Assembly: GCA_964541895.1 (NCBI GenBank)
Contig: CAZISM010000003.1
Coordinates: 79,018-143,017 of the forward strand
Source of the DNA: CAZISM01 sp964541895
GTDB taxonomy: Bacteria > Zhuqueibacterota > Zhuqueibacteria > Residuimicrobiales > Residuimicrobiaceae
Direction: 5' to 3'
DNA: 64,000 nucleotides
Shown: positions 16,258 to 24,874 of the stretch, one piece after another
How positions within the stretch are numbered: position 1 is the first letter of the stretch
Layout of the letters: each line of letters starts with the position of its first letter
Notes under the pieces: generated by a model
Told to the model about the DNA's origin: nothing
Seen by the model: only the letters and a program-made list of their open reading frames with translations
Database searches by the model: none
Made by a program: the position numbers and the translations under genes

Positions 16258-17252
16258 GCAAATATGAAAAAATCGATCTGACCCGCGTTACCACCTATTC
16301 CATCGACGAACGCCAGAGCAAGGTGCAGATCAGCCAATTGGCCACAGCGCATACCGCCGGCGCCACCTTTCAAACCTTTCTCTCCGCTTTGCCGGAGGCA
16401 TTGAAAGCGTCGGACCTGCTGGCACTCGCCCGGCACATCGTCGCCGCTCGCCGCCAGGAGCTGCCGGTCGTTGTCATGATGGGCGCCCATGTCATCAAAG
16501 TCGGCTTGAGCCCTGTGCTCATCGATGCCATGCGCAACGGCCACATCACCGCGCTCGCCTTAAACGGCGCCGGCAGCGTGCACGATTCCGAGCTGGCCTA
16601 TCATGGCGCCACCTCTGAGGATGTGGCCGAAGGCCTGGCTGACGGCTCGTTCGGTATGGCCCGGGAAACCGGTGAACTGTTGAATGAAACGGTACGACAG
16701 GGCTTGGGCAGCGGCAAAGGATTTGGCGAACTCCTCGGTGAGCGCTTGCATCAGGATCGACCCCCTTTTGTGCACAACAGCCTGCTCGCAAACGCCTGGC
16801 AGTTGAACATTCCAGCTACGGTGCATGTAGCCCTGGGAACCGATATCGTCCACCAGCAGCCGACCGCAAACGGTGCGGCGATCGGTGAGGCCACGCTCAA
16901 CGATTTTAAAATCCTGGCCCATCAGTTGTCGCGCTTGCGGCCCGGCGCGGTGGTGTTGCTCTTTGGCTCGAGCGTCGTTCTGCCGGAGGTGTTTCTGAAA
17001 GCGTTGACCGTGGCGCGCAACCTCGGCTTTCCGGCTCACGGATTTTGCACAGCCAATTTCGATATGATTCCGCATTATCGACCGCGCGTCAACGTCCTGC
17101 AGCGCCCGACGCAGACCGGCGGCCGCTACTTTGAATTCATCGGACATCATGAAATCATGCTGCCCCTGCTGTTCGCTGCCGTGAAAGAGATGGCCGCCGA
17201 CGCTGCCATGGGCCAGGCAGAGGCTGCGCCGGCCGGCAGCAGGAAAGCCTAG
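16254..17252 (+). CDS. Conserved protein, tentatively deoxyhypusine-synthase-like fold
   Basis: 332 aa, no signal peptide. Strong motif-like blocks suggest an enzyme: VVMMGAHVIKVGLSP, LALNGAGSVHDSELAYHG followed by ATSEDVAEGL, VHVALGTDIVHQ, FGSSVVLPEVFLKAL and GHHEIMLPLL. The NGAGSVHD and GTDIVHQ blocks suggest a Rossmann-like nucleotide site. I recall similar proteins being linked to the deoxyhypusine synthase superfamily, but no substrate can be inferred. ATG 16254 overlaps the DUF3108 stop, so it is co-translated with an envelope gene. The longer frame starting at 16089 is a read-through of the overlap and is not used. Confidence 0.75.
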   Translation: MSKYEKIDLTRVTTYSIDERQSKVQISQLATAHTAGATFQTFLSALPEALKASDLLALARHIVAARRQELPVVVMMGAHVIKVGLSPVLIDAMRNGHITALALNGAGSVHDSELAYHGATSEDVAEGLADGSFGMARETGELLNETVRQGLGSGKGFGELLGERLHQDRPPFVHNSLLANAWQLNIPATVHVALGTDIVHQQPTANGAAIGEATLNDFKILAHQLSRLRPGAVVLLFGSSVVLPEVFLKALTVARNLGFPAHGFCTANFDMIPHYRPRVNVLQRPTQTGGRYFEFIGHHEIMLPLLFAAVKEMAADAAMGQAEAAPAGSRKA

Positions 17253-17260
17253 GTGGTGTT

Positions 17261-18058
17261 ATGCTGGATACGCTCGCCAAAATGAATACCTGGATGGTCT
17301 ATCTCATTCTCCTCCTGATCACGCTGTTTGCCGCCTATTTCTTCATCGCCCTGGGTGCGTTTTTCGGCAAAATGAAAACCTGGAAAAAAGGCGGCAAGAA
17401 GAAATCCTCCCTGGGACTGATAGCCCTGCTGCTGGCGGTGCCCGGATTTGTTCTTGCCTTTATGGTCATCCGCTTCATGATCCTGTACACCCCCTATACC
17501 GGGAACACGCTGATCGCCCGTGTCAACAGCTATAAACCGGATCAACCGATAGCGGATTTTAAACTGGTGGTGGGATTTTTCGAAAAAGGCGAGCAGATCA
17601 ACGCTGAAACCTATTACATCAAAGGCCAACGCTGGCAGCTAAAGGGGGAATGGGTACAGTGGCGATCGCCCTTTCACTATCTTGGTTTAAAAAAATCGTT
17701 CCGCCTCACACATCTCCAGGGTCAATACGTCAACGCCAAAACCAGTGCCCGCGCCAACAGCTATGCTTTGATCCGTGACGATAAAAATGCGTTGTGGCGT
17801 TCTCTGGTCTCGTTCTGCAAAACCGTCGGGCTGGTACAGATGCAAACGCTGACCACAGAAACAAACGCACCCAATTATCGTGACACGGCCGCGGTGTGGA
17901 TATCGGAAAAAGGATTGCTGGTCCGGTATAATAACGATAGCATCGCCGCTGGCCGCGCGGCTGAAAACAAACCGTCCACGCAGCCGGAGCCCGGCCGCGC
18001 CAGGCCGAAAAGCAGCAAAAAAGAGTATCCGCGCTCTGAAGAGCAGATCCGGCGCTAG
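17261..18058 (+). CDS. Hypothetical membrane protein with two N-terminal TM helices
   Basis: 265 aa, not recognised. Two transmembrane helices lie at about 12-35 and 50-73, separated by a Lys/Gly-rich loop (KTWKKGGKKKSS). A soluble domain of about 150 residues follows, probably mixed alpha/beta (TLIARVNSYKPDQPIADFK, LKKSFRLTHLQGQYVNAK). The tail is Pro/Lys/Arg-rich and probably disordered. It starts 8 nt after the preceding gene with a TAGGTGG ribosome site. Its TAG shares a CTAG tetramer with the stop of the convergent SDR gene. Confidence 0.72.
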   Translation: MLDTLAKMNTWMVYLILLLITLFAAYFFIALGAFFGKMKTWKKGGKKKSSLGLIALLLAVPGFVLAFMVIRFMILYTPYTGNTLIARVNSYKPDQPIADFKLVVGFFEKGEQINAETYYIKGQRWQLKGEWVQWRSPFHYLGLKKSFRLTHLQGQYVNAKTSARANSYALIRDDKNALWRSLVSFCKTVGLVQMQTLTTETNAPNYRDTAAVWISEKGLLVRYNNDSIAAGRAAENKPSTQPEPGRARPKSSKKEYPRSEEQIRR

Positions 18059-18804
18059 AGTCCCCAGCCGCCGCTTATGGTAATGTCCGTGCCGGTTACG
18101 TATTGGGCGGCATCGCTCAAGAGGTATAATACCGCACCGATGATATCCGTAGCCCGTCCCAAACGATGCATGGGGATTTCGCGGACTTGTTGTTGCTTCT
18201 CTTCCGCGGTGGCGGAGCTCTGTTCGAGAAAACCCGGTGATATGGAATTCACGGTTATGCCGTAGCAGGCCACCTCCTGGGCCAGAGAGCGGGTCAGAAT
18301 CTGTACGCCTGTTTTGGCAATGGCATAGGCCGCCGTGGTCCTAAAGGCATGGATTCGATCGGCGTTGGCGACTCCGATATTGATGATCCAGCCATAATGC
18401 TGCTTTTTCATGCAGGGCGCGATCGCCCGGCAGCCGTAGAAGGCGCTGTCGAGATTGCTGGCGATCATCTCGTGCCAATCCTCTGCCGTCGTCTCCAGCA
18501 ACGGGCGCTGGATAAACGCGCCGACGTTATTGATCAGAATATCGATATGGCCCATGGCTTCCAGTCCCCGCGCGACCAGGCCCTGAACGTGCGACCACTG
18601 CCGCACATCCGCCTCCAGCGCGATGGCGCGCACCCCCAGCCCCTGTGCCCCATGAACGATCTGTTTGGCTGCTTCATAATCACGTCGGTAATTGATGATG
18701 ACGTCGGCGCCGCTGTTCGCCAATGCCAGCGCGACCATGCTGCCAAGACCACGTGAGCTGCCTGTGATAAGTGCCACTCGACCACGCAATTGGCCTTCCA
18801 TCAT
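18055..18804 (-). CDS. Short-chain dehydrogenase/reductase
   Basis: 249-aa classical SDR. It has a cofactor motif LITGSSRGLGS near residue 13, NNVGAF near 92, YAIAK near 165 and SPGFLEQSS near 190. The usual catalytic Ser preceding the Tyr is not apparent: the segment reads INIGVANADRI. In some pteridine-reductase-like SDRs this Ser is also replaced, so the substrate may be unusual. The start codon overlaps the TGA of the histidine kinase, so the two are co-transcribed. A 3-oxoacyl-ACP reductase role is a default guess only. Confidence 0.88.
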   Translation of the reverse strand: MMEGQLRGRVALITGSSRGLGSMVALALANSGADVIINYRRDYEAAKQIVHGAQGLGVRAIALEADVRQWSHVQGLVARGLEAMGHIDILINNVGAFIQRPLLETTAEDWHEMIASNLDSAFYGCRAIAPCMKKQHYGWIINIGVANADRIHAFRTTAAYAIAKTGVQILTRSLAQEVACYGITVNSISPGFLEQSSATAEEKQQQVREIPMHRLGRATDIIGAVLYLLSDAAQYVTGTDITISGGWGL

Positions 18805-19994
18805 AACATGATCCGCATTGTTGTGCCTTTCCCCTGGTGACTTTCCTTTATGAATAATTTACCGCCATGATACTCTTCCACAATCCGTTTGGCAAAATTC
18901 AACCCCAAGCCCCAGCCTCGTTTTTTGGTGCTGAATCCCGCTTTGAAAATATCGTGTCGCCCTTTGGCCGTGATGCCGCAACCGTTGTCGCGGATGTCGA
19001 TGAAGATGTGCTTTTCATCCGGCAGCAGGCCGGTGATGATTTCAATCACCCCGCGTTTGCCCTGCACGGCATCGATGGCGTTTTTAATCAGGTTCTCCAT
19101 CGCCCATTCGAACAGCTCGCGGTTGAGCGCGATCGGCGGCATGGGGACATAATCCTCGACCAGCTTGATTTCGCGGCCGGCTTGCGGCAATCGCTTGCGA
19201 AAATAGGCCGCGATGTCGCGCAACACCGCCTGCATATCCTGGGGCTCGAGATTGGCCGTGGAACCGATTTGGGAAAAACGCGCCGCGATTTTTTCCAGCC
19301 GCTGAACATCCTGCTCCATATCCAGCGCGAGTTTCTGCACCCGGCCCGGCTCCATGCCGTCCGATTTGAGCAGCTCCAGCCACCCCAACAGGGATGAGAT
19401 CGGCGTGCCCAGCTGGTGCGCGGTCTCTTTAGCCATGCCGACCCAAATGAATCGTTGTTCACTCTGCTTGATGTTGCTGAATCCGAGAAACGCCGCCAGG
19501 ATCAGCACGCCGAGGCCGGTGAGGGTGACATAGGGCAGATATTCCAAACGGGTGATCAGCCGTGAATCACCGTAATAAAACGACTGCAACACCATGTCGC
19601 CGTACTTGACGTGCACAGGTTCATTTTGGTCGCGCAGCTGGTCCAGAATACTGCGCACCCTGGCTTTGGCCTCCGGCGAACGGTCGTTCTCCGGAACCCC
19701 CACAGAACGCCAGGTGGCGATGTCGCCATCCTTGTCGATGGAAATCATGGGAAAATTGATTTTGGCCAGTATGTCGTTGACCAGAAACCAATCCCAAATC
19801 TCCATGTTTTCCGTTTGCCATACTTTTTCCATGGTCTGAGCGTAAAACTCGATAATGGCGCGCGACTCTTTGCGCAGTTCGCCCACCAGCTTTTGCGTGT
19901 AGAGAATCGTGCCGACGACGTACAACAGCATGATGACGAGGAAGACCCCGCGCAGCGTGCCGGACATCAGATATATGGTTCTGCGTAGTGACAT
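18801..19994 (-). CDS. Sensor histidine kinase, orphan
   Basis: 397-aa inner-membrane kinase. TM helices at about 13-33 and 157-172 flank a roughly 120-residue periplasmic sensor region. The H-box is MAKETAHQLGTPISSLLGW, the N-box NLIKNAIDAV, the G1 box DNGCGI, and the G2 region RGWGLGLNFAKRI. HQLGTP matches the HisKA subgroup often seen in Bacteroidota-like bacteria. No response regulator lies alongside; the next gene is an SDR and the upstream gene is YfhO. Its signal and partner are unknown. Confidence 0.93.
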   Translation of the reverse strand: MSLRRTIYLMSGTLRGVFLVIMLLYVVGTILYTQKLVGELRKESRAIIEFYAQTMEKVWQTENMEIWDWFLVNDILAKINFPMISIDKDGDIATWRSVGVPENDRSPEAKARVRSILDQLRDQNEPVHVKYGDMVLQSFYYGDSRLITRLEYLPYVTLTGLGVLILAAFLGFSNIKQSEQRFIWVGMAKETAHQLGTPISSLLGWLELLKSDGMEPGRVQKLALDMEQDVQRLEKIAARFSQIGSTANLEPQDMQAVLRDIAAYFRKRLPQAGREIKLVEDYVPMPPIALNRELFEWAMENLIKNAIDAVQGKRGVIEIITGLLPDEKHIFIDIRDNGCGITAKGRHDIFKAGFSTKKRGWGLGLNFAKRIVEEYHGGKLFIKESHQGKGTTMRIML

Positions 19995-20057
19995 AGGCGT
20001 CCGTTTGCGTTCCCCCTGTTCCGTTGGCCCGATCGTATCGGCGGGCAGGGGATTCCC

Positions 20058-22604
20058 CTAGCGAATGATCTGTTCGGCGTTGTTTCTGCTGAACAGTCGA
20101 TGCCGCTCCTGCCAGGCGGTATAGCCCAGCCCGGCCAGCAGCAACAGCAACGTCATCGCGCTGATCCAGACACCCCAATGGTAGGATGCCGGATCAAAAA
20201 CAAAAACCACTTCGTGCCGGCCCGGCGGCACCTGGATCGAGCGCAGGATGTAATTGGTTTTATAGATCTTGGTCTCCTGGCCGTCAATATAGGCGCGCCA
20301 GCCGGAGGGATAATAGACTTCGCTCAACACCAGCTGTCCGGTCTGTTGAACGCTGGTTTGAATACGGATTTCATGAATGTCGGTGGCGGTCACCTCCGCC
20401 GTGTTGCCGCCGGCCGCGGCAATCGCCGCCGCCGGCCTCTCTTCCAGAATGGCGACGCGGTGCGGATCAAAACGACCGCTCTTCATATAATCAAAGATGG
20501 CACGACGGTTGCCCAGGGTGATCGTCGAGTCGACAAAAAACGCGCGCGGCAGCACCGTGGTGTTTTCATACACCCAGGGCTGCTGGGTGTAGACCATTTT
20601 GTAGCGCGGATCCGGCAGCGGCAGATGGCTGACGATCAAATATTTGACATTCAACATGTCCAGCATGGCGGCTTCGAACTGCAAACGGGATGGTGAAATC
20701 TGCTCGAGCGGAACCTGCTGCGGCGTCAGCTCGCCGTTGCGCGTAACGATGCGCCAATATTTGGAAAGAAATCCGTTCAGGCCAAAACGGTCCTGGCTGT
20801 TTAAACCGGTCTCTTCCAGGAATTCCTGGTAAATGCGCAGCTTGGCCGGCGAGTAGCCGTTGATATTGGAGATGAAATGGTAGGCATACCAGTTGCCGCT
20901 CTTGTCATCCAACACCGGAAAAATGCGATAGGGTGTGTTATCCTTTTTGATATAGTCTACCGCCGGCGTCGCGGAGAAAAATTCGGTCTTTTCTCCGGAC
21001 GAGCGCGGTTGCACGATATGCGCGCTCACCATCCACACATCGACTACGACCATGGCCAACAGGATCATGCTCAGCCAAAAGCGCGACAACGCCCCTTTCA
21101 GAAACCAGTTGATGAGAAACAGGGTCAGTCCGATCAGAAACACCGACTTGAACGCATCGAACACCGATTTGTTATAAGCCTGCAGCCGCTGCGCTTCGCT
21201 CAAAGCCGTCTGACCGCTTCCGGCCAGACCCATATACGTCGATTTGGCAAAAATGAGAAAAAGGAGGGCGATGCCCACAAGGGCGCTGAATATGTACAGA
21301 TAGCGAAACAGTTGCCGGCGGCCGTCCTGCTGCCGGGCCGTAGATTGCCGCAAATCAAAAATGGCCTGCAAGCCGATGCCCGCCAGGACCACCATGGCAA
21401 TATCCAGAATGATGTGAATCATGCTGGGAACCCGGAAGCGATTAAAATAGGGCAGCATTTTAAACATCGGGCCATACAGCAGCGGCAGATGATTGCCGAA
21501 CGAGACCAGCAGCGAGAAAAAAGCCAGCACGCCCATGAACCAGGTCATACGGTTTCGTTGCAGCACAAAAGCGACCCCGGCGAGCAGAAATATAACCACG
21601 CCAAAATAGAGCGGATAATCGGTCCACGGCATCTGGCCCCAATACGTTTCTCCGCCATAGCCCATAAAAGAGGGGATCACGAAGGTGATCATCTCCAGCG
21701 GATGAAATGACCAGTTGGAAGCATAATCATAGTCAAGGCCCCCACCGCCTTCGAGGCCGGCTCCGCCCCCGCGAATGGAAAAGCGCTGATAATCCAAAAC
21801 CGAAATATAAAGCTTTGCCGACAACAGCATTCCGGCTGCAACGGCGCCGGCGAGCAGAGCGGCGGAGAACAGTGCGGGCTTGATGGATTTCGTTTCGCGA
21901 TACTCGGCTATTTCCTTAAAGAGAAAATAGATGAAAATGGCCAGAAACGTATAGTACGTAACCTGTATATGGGCGCGCACGGTCTGTAAGCCGATGGCCA
22001 GGGCGGCCAGAGAAAAATAGAGCAGATTCTTCTCCGCCAGCAAACGTCGCACCAGCAGCAGTATCGCCGGGATGAGCACGAGCGAGAGGAATTTGGTGTT
22101 ATGGCCGAACATGGTGAACGCGATGAACTGCGGCATTAAAATGACCGCCACGCCGCACAACAACGCAATCAGCGGGTGCACTTTTTGATCACGCATCAGA
22201 ACATACATCAAACCGGCGAACAGAACATAATTCAACAGAATAAAACTGAATGAAGGCAGATGCAACAGGTTCAACATCGACCGCCAGAGGTCGTCCACAG
22301 GATTAATACCCGGCGCACTCATCAAACTGCCAAAGGAGGGCATGCCACTGAAAATATAGGGAATCCATAACGGCGTTATGCCGCGCTCTTGCGCCGCCTT
22401 GACAAAGGGCGTCAACGCGTTGGAGCTCATGGCATCAGGCGCCAGCAGCGCTTTGCCGCCAAATATTAAAGAGGAGAAGAAAACAAGCAACACTAAAAAC
22501 GTCACCAACAACAGCGTCCAGACCGGATGCTGCGATACCCAGGTCTCTTTTTCGACCGGCAACGCTTTCACATCCTGTTGCCTGATGCTCTTTTTCTTGC
22601 TCAC
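20058..22604 (-). CDS. YfhO-family multispanning membrane protein
   Basis: 848 aa. It has many transmembrane helices, the first at about 29-50, then dense helices through about residue 520. A periplasmic or extracytoplasmic domain of about 280 residues follows, with the conserved FFVDSTITL and VVLSEVYYPSGWRAYIDG-type segment (here LVLSEVYYPSGWRAYIDG), and a last TM helix near the C-terminus. YfhO proteins are GT-C-like and implicated in lipid- or teichoic-acid-linked glycosylation in Firmicutes; in FCB bacteria the role is not defined. GTG start at 22604 with a GAGGA ribosome site. Divergent from the LiaF-like gene. Confidence 0.9.
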   Translation of the reverse strand: MSKKKSIRQQDVKALPVEKETWVSQHPVWTLLLVTFLVLLVFFSSLIFGGKALLAPDAMSSNALTPFVKAAQERGITPLWIPYIFSGMPSFGSLMSAPGINPVDDLWRSMLNLLHLPSFSFILLNYVLFAGLMYVLMRDQKVHPLIALLCGVAVILMPQFIAFTMFGHNTKFLSLVLIPAILLLVRRLLAEKNLLYFSLAALAIGLQTVRAHIQVTYYTFLAIFIYFLFKEIAEYRETKSIKPALFSAALLAGAVAAGMLLSAKLYISVLDYQRFSIRGGGAGLEGGGGLDYDYASNWSFHPLEMITFVIPSFMGYGGETYWGQMPWTDYPLYFGVVIFLLAGVAFVLQRNRMTWFMGVLAFFSLLVSFGNHLPLLYGPMFKMLPYFNRFRVPSMIHIILDIAMVVLAGIGLQAIFDLRQSTARQQDGRRQLFRYLYIFSALVGIALLFLIFAKSTYMGLAGSGQTALSEAQRLQAYNKSVFDAFKSVFLIGLTLFLINWFLKGALSRFWLSMILLAMVVVDVWMVSAHIVQPRSSGEKTEFFSATPAVDYIKKDNTPYRIFPVLDDKSGNWYAYHFISNINGYSPAKLRIYQEFLEETGLNSQDRFGLNGFLSKYWRIVTRNGELTPQQVPLEQISPSRLQFEAAMLDMLNVKYLIVSHLPLPDPRYKMVYTQQPWVYENTTVLPRAFFVDSTITLGNRRAIFDYMKSGRFDPHRVAILEERPAAAIAAAGGNTAEVTATDIHEIRIQTSVQQTGQLVLSEVYYPSGWRAYIDGQETKIYKTNYILRSIQVPPGRHEVVFVFDPASYHWGVWISAMTLLLLLAGLGYTAWQERHRLFSRNNAEQIIR

Positions 22605-22739
22605 AAAATCCTCGCGCTTTTTTGAAACAAATTATCGGAATTTATGTATATTAAAATAAATTTATTAAAAAATCCAGCGTTTCTTTTCCGGAAATTTCGT
22701 AATGTATAGCGGTAATGACCTTTCGAAAGGAGCGGTCTC

Positions 22740-23324
22740 TTGCGCGAAAAATCATCCGATTTTTTTCTGGGTGCCCTTCTCATCGCTATCGGCGCCTTTC
22801 TGCTGTTCTCCTCCCTGGGTATTGGCGACCTTTTCCGCTTCCTGGGGCGGAACTGGCCCCTGATCCTCATCGCCGTTGGTTTTTATCTTCTCTATACAGG
22901 TCGCCGCGAATCGGATCGAAACCGCTCCTCGGAATCCGATACAGCCGTCCCTTTTAATCCCAAAGTACAACAGGATGTTATTTTAGGAGATATAGACATT
23001 AATTTTGAAAAATTCCTGCCGGTGTCCGGCTCCTACCGCGTCACGATGGGCGGCATTCGCGTCGATGCCGACCGCTTAAGCCTCAGCACCCCGGAACACA
23101 CTGTGCACCTGCATGTCGTCATCGGCGACATCCGCATCCGCACCCTGCGCGAATTGCCCATCCGCGTACAGGCACACGTATCATTGGGCGATATCAAAAT
23201 CTTCGGCCACAAGGACAGCGGCTTTAATCGCGATACCGTTTATGAATCACCCTCGTTTGCCGCCGCTGCACAAAAATTAACCCTGATCTGCAGCACAACC
23301 ATGGGCGATATTAAAATTCTCTAG
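22740..23324 (+). CDS. LiaF-like / DUF5668 cell-envelope stress-response protein
   Basis: 194 aa. Two N-terminal TM helices (residues about 8-27 and 33-50, FFLGALLIAIGAFLLFSSLG and NWPLILIAVGFYLLY) match the DUF5668 hairpin. A C-terminal beta-rich domain with repeated GD-I motifs (ILGDIDINF, VIGDIRI, SLGDIKIF, TMGDIKIL) matches the LiaF C-terminal cell-wall-active-antibiotic-response domain. The TTG start at 22740 is supported by AAAGGAG at 22726-22732, 7 nt upstream. No LiaRS pair is adjacent. Confidence 0.83.
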   Translation: MREKSSDFFLGALLIAIGAFLLFSSLGIGDLFRFLGRNWPLILIAVGFYLLYTGRRESDRNRSSESDTAVPFNPKVQQDVILGDIDINFEKFLPVSGSYRVTMGGIRVDADRLSLSTPEHTVHLHVVIGDIRIRTLRELPIRVQAHVSLGDIKIFGHKDSGFNRDTVYESPSFAAAAQKLTLICSTTMGDIKIL

Positions 23325-23350
23325 TTTTTGGCGTGGTTGATAACTATTTA

Positions 23351-23379
23351 TTGACATTATTGCCAAATCCGCCTATATT
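23351..23379 (+). promoter_or_regulatory. Strong sigma70-type promoter of the RHH-sat-cysC operon
   Basis: TTGACA at 23351-23356, a 17-nt spacer, then TATATT at 23374-23379. It is among the best promoters in the window, and its -10 end runs into a perfect palindrome. Confidence 0.65.
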
Positions 23380-23401
23380 AATACTCTTATAAGAGTATTA
23401 A
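23378..23401. promoter_or_regulatory. 24-bp perfect palindromic operator at the transcription start
   Basis: Arm TTAATACTCTTA is followed by its exact reverse complement. It begins at the -10 box and covers the likely start of transcription, ending 12 nt before the RHH regulator gene. Position and symmetry are those of an autorepressor operator for a dimeric or tetrameric ribbon-helix-helix protein. Confidence 0.65.
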
Positions 23402-23413
23402 CTGAGTATCGCT

Positions 23414-23656
23414 ATGGCGAAAATCCAGGAAAGCAAAGTCACCATTAAAATCCCTCGGCCATTGTACAACCATCTGGCCGAAATTGTTAAAGATAGTGGT
23501 TTTAATTCGGTGACGGATTTTATTGTGTTCGTGTTGCGGGATCTGATTTCCAACACAAGTAATATACCACCAGCATCCTCGTCGAACCCGCCTGCTCTGA
23601 CGCCGCAAGAAGTTGCGGCCATCCGTTCGCGCTTGAAAACATTAGGATACCTTTAG
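23414..23656 (+). CDS. Ribbon-helix-helix (CopG-like) transcriptional regulator
   Basis: 80 aa. Residues 6-45 fit the RHH fold: DNA-contacting strand KVTIKIPR, helix PLYNHLAEIVKDSG, then SVTDFIVFVLRDLI. A Ser/Pro-rich linker and a short C-terminal motif (ALTPQEVAAIRSRLKTLGYL) follow, perhaps an effector or oligomerisation tail. It sits directly downstream of a promoter-operator palindrome and 33 nt upstream of sat, so an autoregulated control of sulfate activation is likely. No signal is known. Confidence 0.8.
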   Translation: MAKIQESKVTIKIPRPLYNHLAEIVKDSGFNSVTDFIVFVLRDLISNTSNIPPASSSNPPALTPQEVAAIRSRLKTLGYL

Positions 23657-23689
23657 ATTTTCACTCCACTTTTTCGAAAAGGATCAGCA

Positions 23690-24874
23690 ATGAATGAAAT
23701 TCTCGTTCCTCCCCATGGTGGTACGCTGCGCCCTCTCCTGATCAGCGGCTCGGAACTGCAACAGGAAATCGGCGACGCCGCCTCCCTGCCCGTGCTTCGC
23801 CTCAGCTCCAGGGAAACGTCAGACCTCATTATGATGGCTATCGGTGCCTTTAGCCCCCTGAGCGGCTTTGCCCTCCGTGATGACTATCGCCAGATCGTGG
23901 AGACCATGCATCTCGGCGACGGCACCTTGTGGCCGGTACCCATCACTCTTTCTGTCACTCGGCAGCAGGCCGATACGCTCACCATCGGCGAATCCGTGGC
24001 CCTGGTGGATGACGAAAGTGGAGAGCTGATGGCGACGATGCGCATCGAAGACAAATACTCCTATGACAAGGAAAAAGAGGCCAAACTGGTCTTTCAGACC
24101 AGCGATCCGGCCCATCCGGGCGTGGCCAAGGTGCTGGCGCAAAAAGATATGCTGCTGGGCGGCCCGGTAAAGGCGCTAAGTGAAGGGCCTTATCCAGGCT
24201 GGTATGGCAGCCATTATGCCAGGCCGGCGGAATGCCGGGCGCTGTTTAAGGACAAAGGCTGGAAAACCATTGCCGCCTTTCAGACCCGCAACCCCATTCA
24301 TCGCAGCCACGAGTATTGCACGAAAATCGCCCTGGAGCTTTGTGACGGCCTTTTCATTCATCCCCTGGTCGGCAAATTAAAAGACGACGATATTCCGGCC
24401 GATGTGCGCATGCAGTGCTACCAGGTGTTGTTGCAGAATTACTATCCGTCTGATCGCACCCTGATGCGGGTGTACCCCATGGAAATGCGCTATGCCGGTC
24501 CGCGGGAAGCCCTCCTGCACGCCATCATCCGGCAGAATTTTGGCTGCAGCCATTTGATCGTGGGTCGTGATCATGCCGGGGTCGGTTCCTATTATGGCCC
24601 CTTTGATGCACAAGAGATCTTTAACCGGCTGAAACCGGGTGAACTTTACATTCAACCGCTCAAAATAGATTGGACCTTCTGGTGTTATACCTGCGGCGGC
24701 ATGGCTTCCGGCAAAACCTGTCCGCATCCGAAGGAAAGCCGTCTGCTCATCAGCGGCACCCGCTTGCGGGAGATGCTCACCAACGGCGAACCCATTGCGC
24801 CGGAATTCAGCCGGCCTGAAATTCTAGCCATCCTGCACACCTTTTACCAGAATCAGAAAGGAGCCCGCTCTTGA
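23690..24874 (+). CDS. sat: Sulfate adenylyltransferase (ATP sulfurylase)
   Basis: 394-aa homo-oligomeric-type ATP sulfurylase, converting sulfate and ATP to adenosine 5'-phosphosulfate and pyrophosphate. The substrate-site motif FQTRNPIHRSHEY lies near residue 196, GRDHAGVGSYYGPFDAQ near 290, and the C-terminal ISGTRLREML near 355. It has full length for the bacterial Sat (not CysDN) type. An AAAGGA ribosome site precedes the ATG. Its TGA overlaps the TTG start of cysC. With the kinase downstream it gives PAPS. No APS or PAPS reductase gene is in the window. Confidence 0.96.
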   Translation: MNEILVPPHGGTLRPLLISGSELQQEIGDAASLPVLRLSSRETSDLIMMAIGAFSPLSGFALRDDYRQIVETMHLGDGTLWPVPITLSVTRQQADTLTIGESVALVDDESGELMATMRIEDKYSYDKEKEAKLVFQTSDPAHPGVAKVLAQKDMLLGGPVKALSEGPYPGWYGSHYARPAECRALFKDKGWKTIAAFQTRNPIHRSHEYCTKIALELCDGLFIHPLVGKLKDDDIPADVRMQCYQVLLQNYYPSDRTLMRVYPMEMRYAGPREALLHAIIRQNFGCSHLIVGRDHAGVGSYYGPFDAQEIFNRLKPGELYIQPLKIDWTFWCYTCGGMASGKTCPHPKESRLLISGTRLREMLTNGEPIAPEFSRPEILAILHTFYQNQKGARS

